From positions 1 through 34,705 of the forward strand of contig CAYVFC010000086.1 in the NCBI GenBank assembly GCA_964450715.1: a stretch of DNA of 34,705 nucleotides. The letters are read 5' to 3'. Of the stretch, positions 25,298 to 31,813 are shown piece by piece; position 1 is the first letter of the stretch; each line of letters opens with the position of its first letter. The position numbers and the translations under genes are program-made. The notes under the pieces are model-generated. The model did not search any database and was not told the origin of the DNA. It saw only the letters and a list, made by a program, of their open reading frames with translations. The DNA is from CAYVFC01 sp964450715 (GTDB taxonomy: Bacteria; Myxococcota_A; Polyangia; Polyangiales; JAFGIB01).

Positions 25298-28111
25298 ATG
25301 CCAGACAGCAGCGAGATGCCCAAAGCCTACGATCCGCGCGAGGTCGAGCCTCGCTGGTACCGGCACTGGGAACAGCAGGGGTACTTCGAGGCGAGCGCCG
25401 AGCCGGACGACCAGCGGCCGACCTACACCATCTCCATTCCGCCGCCCAATGTGACCGGCTCGTTGCACATGGGCCACGCTTGCCGCACCACCTTCGAGGA
25501 CGTGCTTATCCGCTACCACCGCATGCGCGGCTACAACACGCTCTGGCTGCCGGGCACCGACCACGCCGGCATCGCCACCCAGGTGGTGGTCGAACGGCAG
25601 CTGAAACGGGAAGGCAAGACTCGCCACCAGATCGGTCGGGAGGCATTCGTAGAAAGGGTCTGGAAATGGAAAGGCGAATCGGGCGGCCGCATCCTGCAGC
25701 AGTTGCGGGTGCTGGGCGCCTCCTGCGACTGGTCGCGCGAGCGCTTCACGCTCGACCCGGATCTATCGCGGGCGGTGACCGAATCGTTCGTCCGGCTCTA
25801 CCAGGAGGGGCTCATCTACCGCGCCACCCGCCTCATCTCCTGGTGCGTGCAGTGCAGCACCGCGCTCTCGGACCTGGAGGTGGAGAACGAGGAGGGCGTG
25901 GAGGGCGAGCTGTATGACTTCGCCTATCCCCTGCAGGACGGGGGCGAGATCGTGGTGTCGACCACCCGGCCCGAGACCATGCTGGGGGACACGGCAGTAG
26001 CCGTGCATCCGGACGACAAGCGCTACCGGCACCTGCAAGGCAAGCAGGTCGTTCACCCCATTCTGGGCCGCAACATCCCCATTATCGCCGACGCCGAGCT
26101 GGTGGACATGGCCTTCGGCACGGGCGCGGTGAAGGTGACCCCGGCACACGACCCCAACGACTTTGCCTTTGGCAAGCGGCACCAGCTGGAGGAAATCAAC
26201 ATCCTCAACCTGGACGGAACGCTGAACCAGGCCGCCGGCCCCTTCCAGGGCATGGAGCGCTTCCAGGCCCGCAAGGCGGTGAAAGAAGCTTTGGCCGAAA
26301 AGGGCCTGTCCCGCGGCGAGAAGAAGTACCGCACCACCATCCCCCGCTGCCAGCGCTGCAACAGCATCCTGGAGCCCGTCATCTCCACCCAGTGGTTCGT
26401 CAAGACCGCGCCGCTGGCCGCCCCGGCCATCGAGGCGGTGGAACGGGAGACCACCCGCATCATCCCGGTGCACTGGACCAAGACCTATTACCACTGGCTG
26501 CGCGAGATCCAGGACTGGTGCATCTCGCGGCAGCTCTGGTGGGGCCATCCCATCCCGGCCTGGTATTGCGGCAACGGCCACCTCAACGTGGCGCGCGAGG
26601 CGCCGGAGAAGTGCGCCGAGTGCGGGGATACAAACCTCAAACGGGATCCCGACGTTCTCGATACCTGGTTCAGCTCGGCGCTCTGGCCCTTCTCCACCCT
26701 GGGCTGGCCCGAACGTACGGTGGACCTCGGGCGCTTCTACCCCACCTCGGACATGGAGACCGGGTACGACATCCTCTTCTTCTGGGTAGCCCGGATGATG
26801 ATGATGGGGCTGCACTTCCTGGGCGAGGTTCCCTTCAAGCGCATTCTGCTCTCCGGCATGGTCACCGACGAGCGCGGAGAGAAGATGAGCAAGGTCAAGG
26901 GCAACGTGATCGATCCGCTGGACGTCATCCAGGGCGCCACCCTCGACCAGCTCATCGCCAAGGCCGAGCAGGGCGGCGCGCGCAAGGGAGGCATCGACTA
27001 TCTGCGCAAGACCTATCCCGACGGCTTTGCCGTCTGCGGAGCGGACGCGCTGCGCTGCACCCTGCTCAGCTACTCGCCGCAGACCACCAAGATCGCGCTT
27101 TCCATCAAACGCATCGAGGGATACCGCAACTTCTGCAACAAGCTCTGGAACGCCGCGCGCTACGCGCTGATGAGCATCGAGGAGGAGGCGGCCGCCGCAG
27201 CGGCGGCCAGCGGCGAGAAGGAGCGCGGCGACGGCGTGCGGGGTGGCAATACCGCGCCCGTTCCCTCGGCCTTTGCCAATCGCTGGGTGCTGTCGCGCCT
27301 GGGGGCGGCCATCGAGACCGCGCGCAAGGGGCTGGACGAATACCGGCTCGACGAGTCCATGAATGCCCTCTATCACTTCGTCTGGCACGAGCTCTGCGAC
27401 TGGTACCTGGAGCTGTCCAAGCCCCTGCTCTCGTCGGGGGACGCCGGGGTCGTAGAGGAGACGCGCGCCACGCTCCTGCACGCGCTGGAGAGCTCGCTGA
27501 GAGCGCTTCATCCCATGATGCCCTTCATCACCGAGGAGATCTGGCAGCGCGCCCCCCGGCCGGCCGACGCCCCCTCCAGCATCGTCATCGCCGCCTACCC
27601 GGAGAGCGAGCGAGAGGGGCGCCGGGACGCGCAAGCCGAGACCGAGATGGCCGCCTTGCAGGCGGTGATCGTGGCCGCGCGCACCATCCGCTCCGAGCAC
27701 GACCTGCCTCCCAAGCAGCCTTTGCCGCTCACCCTGCGCAGCGACAATCCGCAGACCGTGCAGCTGCTGGAACGCGAGCAGACCGCCATCCGCACGCTCT
27801 GCAACGCCGATCTGAAGCTGGAGTCGGGCGCCGGAAAGGCAGAGCCGGACGACGCGGCGGTGGCCGTGGCCGGAGAGGTCACGGTGCTGGTACCGCTGGC
27901 CGGCCTGGTGGACCCGGCCAAGGAGCGCGAGCGGCTGGAGCGCAGCCTGAAGAAGAGCAGCAAGGAGCTCGCCGGGCTGGAGAAGCGGCTGGGCAACGCG
28001 GACTTCGTCAAGCGCGCCCCGGCCGAGGTGGTGCAGCGAGAACGCGAGCGCGCACAGGAGCTGCGCCAGGCCGTGGAGAGCCTGAACGGCGCCTTGCAGA
28101 GGCTCGGGTAG
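25298..28111 (+). CDS. valS: Valyl-tRNA synthetase
   Basis: Attaches valine to tRNA-Val. I start at the ATG at 25298 (937 aa), which has AGGAG 8 nt upstream; the frame is open to 25208 but the extra 30 residues are Arg/Ser/Gly-rich and not conserved in the family. Class I signature HMGH is at 57-60, and the second signature reads KMSKV (529-533), with Val where Ser is usual. The editing domain (about 190-350) includes STTRPETMLGDTAVAVHP. Zinc-type Cys pairs occur at 183-186, 351-354 and 439-442. The C-terminal tRNA-binding coiled coil (about 875-937) starts after LVPLAGLVDPAKER. Length is normal for a bacterial ValS. Confidence 0.98.
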   Translation: MPDSSEMPKAYDPREVEPRWYRHWEQQGYFEASAEPDDQRPTYTISIPPPNVTGSLHMGHACRTTFEDVLIRYHRMRGYNTLWLPGTDHAGIATQVVVERQLKREGKTRHQIGREAFVERVWKWKGESGGRILQQLRVLGASCDWSRERFTLDPDLSRAVTESFVRLYQEGLIYRATRLISWCVQCSTALSDLEVENEEGVEGELYDFAYPLQDGGEIVVSTTRPETMLGDTAVAVHPDDKRYRHLQGKQVVHPILGRNIPIIADAELVDMAFGTGAVKVTPAHDPNDFAFGKRHQLEEINILNLDGTLNQAAGPFQGMERFQARKAVKEALAEKGLSRGEKKYRTTIPRCQRCNSILEPVISTQWFVKTAPLAAPAIEAVERETTRIIPVHWTKTYYHWLREIQDWCISRQLWWGHPIPAWYCGNGHLNVAREAPEKCAECGDTNLKRDPDVLDTWFSSALWPFSTLGWPERTVDLGRFYPTSDMETGYDILFFWVARMMMMGLHFLGEVPFKRILLSGMVTDERGEKMSKVKGNVIDPLDVIQGATLDQLIAKAEQGGARKGGIDYLRKTYPDGFAVCGADALRCTLLSYSPQTTKIALSIKRIEGYRNFCNKLWNAARYALMSIEEEAAAAAAASGEKERGDGVRGGNTAPVPSAFANRWVLSRLGAAIETARKGLDEYRLDESMNALYHFVWHELCDWYLELSKPLLSSGDAGVVEETRATLLHALESSLRALHPMMPFITEEIWQRAPRPADAPSSIVIAAYPESEREGRRDAQAETEMAALQAVIVAARTIRSEHDLPPKQPLPLTLRSDNPQTVQLLEREQTAIRTLCNADLKLESGAGKAEPDDAAVAVAGEVTVLVPLAGLVDPAKERERLERSLKKSSKELAGLEKRLGNADFVKRAPAEVVQRERERAQELRQAVESLNGALQRLG

Positions 28112-28122
28112 ACGGCTCGGCC

Positions 28123-28205
28123 TGTCGTTTCGACCGGAGGGAGAAATCTCGGTGTTGCTTCGGCACTCTTCGGGTACGAGATTTCTCGCTTCGCTCGAAA
28201 TGACA
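28123..28205. repeat. Dispersed-type intergenic inverted repeat
   Basis: The 29-nt arms 28123-28151 and 28177-28205 are inverted copies with 25 of 29 matches (both contain GAGAAATCTC and TTTCGA). The loop is 25 nt. From memory, sequences of the type TTTCGA...GAGAAATCTC are scattered between genes in many environmental genomes. It starts 12 bp after the valS stop, and its right end runs straight into AAGGAGG, the ribosome binding site of the next gene. Confidence 0.9.
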
Positions 28206-28222
28206 AGGAGGGGGCGCTCGGG

Positions 28223-29455
28223 ATGACAAGGGCGAGCATGCGAATACAGCGATTGAATTGCGTCCTGTTTCCATTCCTCTGGCTCGCCCTGGCCTGCTGC
28301 GCGGGGCGCGGGGCTGGGATAGATGGTGCAATCAACCCCACTCGCGCGACGCCGCCGATGGCGAGCGGCGCCGCGACCTGGCCGGAGGCCGACGCCCTCT
28401 TCCGCTCGGACACGCGCTGGCTGGGAGGCGACGCCGCTTACTCGGTCCCTCTCGACCGGGAGCGTACGCTCTGGCTCTTCGGGGACAGCTTCATCTCTAC
28501 GGGCGAGGCGCCCGGCCGCACCTCCGCGGTCATGGTGCGAAACAGCGTCGCTCTACAGACCGGTAAGAACCCCTCCTCTGCCCGGCTGGTCTTCTACTGG
28601 CGCCGCGACGAACGGGGCTCGCCGGCCTCCTTTATCCCGGAACAGCAGGGAGCCTGGTTCTGGCCCGCGGACGGCCTGATGCTCGATGGCGCGCTGACGC
28701 TCTTCCTCTACCGGGTCGAACGGGATAGCTCGCCCGGCTCGCTCGGCTTTGACCTCAGCGGCTGGAAGGCGGTGCGGGTCGAACGGCCCGGCGCCGATCC
28801 ACTGCAATGGGAGATTCGCGAGCTCGAGGCCTTTGACCCGGGTCCGGGCCTGGTGGTGGGAGCCGCGGTGGTACCCGGCGAGGGATACGTACACGCGTAT
28901 GCCGTACGCCACGGATCCGGCCACCAGGTCCTGATCCTGAGATGGACCGCTGCCGAGTTCAAAAGAGGCGACCTCACCTCACCAGAATGGTGGCGGGGAC
29001 CGGAACGGGGATGGGGCGCGGGCGAACCCGCGGCGGTCATGGCCCGGGGACAGACCGAGTTCTCGGTCGACCACCTCGACGGTTTGTCGCTCTGGCTGCA
29101 GGTTCAGAGCCGGCCCTTTGCCGGCGGCGAGATCGGCGTGCGATACGCCCGGGCTCTATCCGGACCGTGGAGCGAGCTTTGTACCATCTATCATCCCGCA
29201 GAAGCCGACCGCCAAGTTCTGCTCGTCTACGCCGGCAAGGCCCATCCCGAGCTCGAGGGCGCGGACCTGACCGCTACCTACGTGGCCAATACCCTGGATC
29301 TGTCGCTTCTGGCGCGCGACATGGAGATCTACTTCCCCCGCTTCGTCCGCATGTCCGAGCGACAGCTGGTGCGCGACTGCCCGCCCCCGCCATCGATGGC
29401 CCGCACACCCTCCAGCGACAGAAGCGCACGCTTGCGCCCCAGCCCTCCCGAGTAA
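28223..29455 (+). CDS. Lipoprotein with DUF4185/DUF5005-like beta-propeller domain
   Basis: Function unknown. 410 aa from the ATG at 28223, preceded by AAGGAGG 11 nt away; an ATG at 28238 also leaves an intact signal but has no ribosome binding site. The N-terminus is a lipoprotein-type signal ending LALACC. The domain begins with LGGDAAYSVPLDRERTLWLFGDSFI; the stretch LWLFGDSF with a preceding Gly-Gly-Asp is typical of DUF4185/DUF5005 proteins, which resemble glycoside-hydrolase propellers. Later blades show AWFWPADGLML, EIRELEAFDPG and VRYARALSGPWS. The last 40 residues (after FVRMSERQL) are Pro/Ser/Arg-rich and lie opposite the end of the ogt gene, so they may be a late extension. Confidence 0.82.
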   Translation: MTRASMRIQRLNCVLFPFLWLALACCAGRGAGIDGAINPTRATPPMASGAATWPEADALFRSDTRWLGGDAAYSVPLDRERTLWLFGDSFISTGEAPGRTSAVMVRNSVALQTGKNPSSARLVFYWRRDERGSPASFIPEQQGAWFWPADGLMLDGALTLFLYRVERDSSPGSLGFDLSGWKAVRVERPGADPLQWEIRELEAFDPGPGLVVGAAVVPGEGYVHAYAVRHGSGHQVLILRWTAAEFKRGDLTSPEWWRGPERGWGAGEPAAVMARGQTEFSVDHLDGLSLWLQVQSRPFAGGEIGVRYARALSGPWSELCTIYHPAEADRQVLLVYAGKAHPELEGADLTATYVANTLDLSLLARDMEIYFPRFVRMSERQLVRDCPPPPSMARTPSSDRSARLRPSPPE

Positions 29456-29976
29456 CCCCCGATGCGCATCCCGCCGGCCAGCAGCCGGTGGCAGGGCACG
29501 ACCACGGGCAGGGGATTGGCCCCGGCGGCGCCCCCGACCGCGCGCGCCGCGCCCGGTCGCCCGATCCGGGCCGCGATCTCGCCGTAGGAGCGAACGCTGC
29601 CCCGCGGAATCCGGCGCAGCTCCTGCCAGACCGAGAGCTGAAACGCGCTGCCCCGCGGGTCGACCGGCAGGCCGACGAGATCGACCGGCTCGCCGGCAAA
29701 GTAGCCGCGTAGCTCCCGTGCGAAGCGCTCCGGTACGGCGGCCTTTTCGGGCGCGGCCTCGCCTCCAGACACCCGCCCGGCGTACTGCCGGAGATCGGTC
29801 TCGGACCAGGCAATAGCCGCCAGTCCCGCCCGGCTCCAGAGCAACCAGAGGTTCTGGATCGAACCGCGACTCGCCACCCGTAACCGCCCGTAACGAAGTG
29901 GCCCGCCGCGGTCCGAGCCGTCCACCGCTCCCGCCCATTTGGCCTTTCCAACCATGGCCCTCCATCCGTACCCCAT
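29329..29976 (-). CDS. ogt: Methylated-DNA--protein-cysteine methyltransferase (O6-alkylguanine repair)
   Basis: A suicide repair protein that moves the alkyl group from O6-alkylguanine in DNA to its own cysteine. The 215 aa show the DNA-binding domain FQLSVWQELRRIPRGSVRSYGE (about 112-133), RAVGGAAGANPLP with the Arg finger (about 145-157), and the active site PCHR with Cys162, followed by GGYSGGLGRKRALLSLEG. The last 25 residues go beyond the usual end of the family and overlap the DUF4185 gene tail to tail by 127 bp. The ATG at 29976 is the longest choice; an ATG at 29955 preceded by GGAGGG is also possible. The symbol follows the family. Confidence 0.95.
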   Translation of the reverse strand: MGYGWRAMVGKAKWAGAVDGSDRGGPLRYGRLRVASRGSIQNLWLLWSRAGLAAIAWSETDLRQYAGRVSGGEAAPEKAAVPERFARELRGYFAGEPVDLVGLPVDPRGSAFQLSVWQELRRIPRGSVRSYGEIAARIGRPGAARAVGGAAGANPLPVVVPCHRLLAGGMRIGGYSGGLGRKRALLSLEGVRAIDGGGGQSRTSCRSDMRTKRGK

Positions 29977-30048
29977 TAGCGGCGCTCTGTCTCCCCGACC
30001 GGCGTCTACTTGAATTTTTTATCCGGTACACTTAACTCCCCCTCGCCA

Positions 30049-31206
30049 ATGTTTCCCCTCGCCAGCATGGTTCTACTGGCCTGCGCCGCCATCGCCCTGG
30101 TCGTTCATCTGCTGGGCATGTGGTCGGCCTGGCGACACGTCTCGCGTCCGCGCCCGGACGTGCCCGACGAAAACCTGCCCCCGGTGACGCTGCTCAAGCC
30201 GCTCAAGGGGAGGGAAGACGAGTTGGAAGAAAACCTGCGGAGCTTCTTCGAGCAACAATACCCGGCGCCGGTGCAGATCGTGTTCGCGAGCACCGAGGCC
30301 GACGACCCGTCCCTGGCGCTGGCCCGCGAGGTGGCCGCGGGCTACCCGGATGCCGATACGGCCTTCGTGCAGGCCGACCCGGGCTACGGGCTCAACCCCA
30401 AGGTCTGCAATCTGAAGGGGGCGCTCGAGGCGACGAAGCACGACACCATCGTGCAGAGCGACGCCAACGTCCGGTTCCGTCCGGGCTTTCTCCGCGAGCT
30501 GCTGGGCGAGTTCACGGCGGAAGAGGCCTCGTTGCAGGGCTGCCTGGTGGTGGGCTCGGGCGAGCGGTCGCTGGGAGCGGCGCTGGAGAACCTGCAGCTT
30601 TCGGCCTTCATCGCCCCGGCCATGTGCGCGGCGCTCGAGATCGGCAAGACCACCGCCATCGTGGGCAAGACCGAGATCTACCGGCGCTCGGAATTCGAGC
30701 GGCTCGGCGGCATGGAGATCATTAAGGACGTGCTGCTGGAAGATTTCGTGCTCGGCGAGACCTACCGCAAGGCGGGCAAGAAGCTGCTGCTCTCGCGGCT
30801 GGCCACCAACAACGTGAACGCCACCACCTCGCTCGGCGCTTTCTTCAGCCGCCACACGCGCTGGCTGATCATGGCGGCGGTGGTCTCCAAGCCGGCGCTG
30901 GTGGCTCAGCTCTTCTCCAACCCGTTGATCCTCTCCCTGGCCGCCTGGGCGGCGGGTGGATTCGACCCGCGGCTGCTCGGGCCGCCCCTGGGGGTAGTGG
31001 TTTTCAAGACCGCGGTCGACGCCTGGGCGGTCCGCTTCATGCGCGGGCACGGTATGAAGCTCGCGCATTGCCTGCTGTCGCCGGTACGGGATTTTCTTCA
31101 TCTAGCCATCTGGATATACTCGGCATTCACCCGTACGACCGAGTGGCGAGGCCGGCGTTTCCGGCTGGGGCCCGATACGCGCATCATCCCCTTGCCCAAA
31201 GGGTAA
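30049..31206 (+). CDS. Glycosyltransferase, GT21 type (ceramide glucosyltransferase/HpnI-like)
   Basis: Predicted to transfer a sugar to a lipid acceptor at the inner membrane. 385 aa from the ATG at 30049; the frame is also open from a TTG at 30010, but the ATG puts the membrane helix (about 6-26) in the usual place. The catalytic domain shows LLKPLKGREDELEENLRSFF (about 48-67), the NPKVCNLKGALE motif, SDAN (137-140), LLEDF (229-233) and SRHTRW (267-272), the GT21 counterpart of the QxxRW motif. Two or three more hydrophobic stretches follow (about 275-345). Relatives act on ceramide or, as HpnI, on hopanoid sugars; the acceptor here is unknown. It is divergent from ogt, with 72 bp between the start codons. 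Confidence 0.92.
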   Translation: MFPLASMVLLACAAIALVVHLLGMWSAWRHVSRPRPDVPDENLPPVTLLKPLKGREDELEENLRSFFEQQYPAPVQIVFASTEADDPSLALAREVAAGYPDADTAFVQADPGYGLNPKVCNLKGALEATKHDTIVQSDANVRFRPGFLRELLGEFTAEEASLQGCLVVGSGERSLGAALENLQLSAFIAPAMCAALEIGKTTAIVGKTEIYRRSEFERLGGMEIIKDVLLEDFVLGETYRKAGKKLLLSRLATNNVNATTSLGAFFSRHTRWLIMAAVVSKPALVAQLFSNPLILSLAAWAAGGFDPRLLGPPLGVVVFKTAVDAWAVRFMRGHGMKLAHCLLSPVRDFLHLAIWIYSAFTRTTEWRGRRFRLGPDTRIIPLPKG

Positions 31207-31247
31207 GCATCCCACCCCGGCAGTTCACCGGACGCTAAGAGGAGCCC

Positions 31248-31811
31248 GTGGAAGATAGCGAAGCCAAGGTAAAGGGACTCCAGGTACTAGACCTGGTCAA
31301 GTTGATGAAGAAGAACCGCGATCACGCCTTGCAGCTGCTGCCGTCGGACCTGCATCACTATCTCGAAGCCACCACCATATTGGTCAGCTCCTGGTATCCG
31401 GACAGTGACGTCGACCAGCTGCTGCTGGCCGCGGGTGAGATCGTGCGCAGCATGGTTCCGGGCGAAGACCCCTGGACCGTGATCGGGGAGGCGGGAGCGC
31501 AACGGGACCTGAGCGGGCCCTACGCGAGCCTGGTTCGAAACAAGGATCCCGCCACGGCGCTGACCTTCTCGGCTCAGGCCTGGAGGCTGTACCGCAACTC
31601 CGGAAAGATTGTCGTGACCGTACTCGACGCCGGAAACGCTCGCATCGAGCTACACGACTTTCATCGCCTTCGCCCGGAGATAGCGCTGGTAAATGCCGCT
31701 TATTTTCGAAGCCTGTTGCGTTTCGCCGGTGCCGTGGAGCCGCAGGTGACACCGCAGCCCTACATCGATACGAGCGATACGGTCACGGTCTGGCAGGCTA
31801 CCTGGCGTTAA
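31248..31811 (+). CDS. Conserved-looking protein of unknown function (187 aa)
   Basis: I do not recognise a family with certainty. It starts with GTG, with AAGAGGAG ending 3 nt before it, 41 bp after the glycosyltransferase stop, so it may be on the same transcript. It is soluble: no signal peptide or membrane helix. The first half is helical (LVKLMKKNRDHALQLLP, LLLAAGEIVRSMVPG) and holds SSWYPDSDVDQLL. The second half has a strand pattern GKIVVTVLDAGNARIELHDFHR and an ALVNAAYFRSLLRFAGA helix. The layout recalls small V4R/HNOB-like domains and Myxococcota paralogous families, but this is only an impression. It ends 2 bp from the convergent MopE-like gene. Confidence 0.75.
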   Translation: MEDSEAKVKGLQVLDLVKLMKKNRDHALQLLPSDLHHYLEATTILVSSWYPDSDVDQLLLAAGEIVRSMVPGEDPWTVIGEAGAQRDLSGPYASLVRNKDPATALTFSAQAWRLYRNSGKIVVTVLDAGNARIELHDFHRLRPEIALVNAAYFRSLLRFAGAVEPQVTPQPYIDTSDTVTVWQATWR

Positions 31812-31813
31812 GG

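Noticed and set aside
25763..27700. Long minus-strand open frame (645 codons) inside valS
   Set aside because: valS is unambiguous throughout; the reverse frame is a high-GC shadow without family motifs.
31248..31811. Assigning the small protein to DUF2378 or an HNOB/V4R family
   Set aside because: Only loose similarity of layout; I could not match diagnostic motifs without a profile search.
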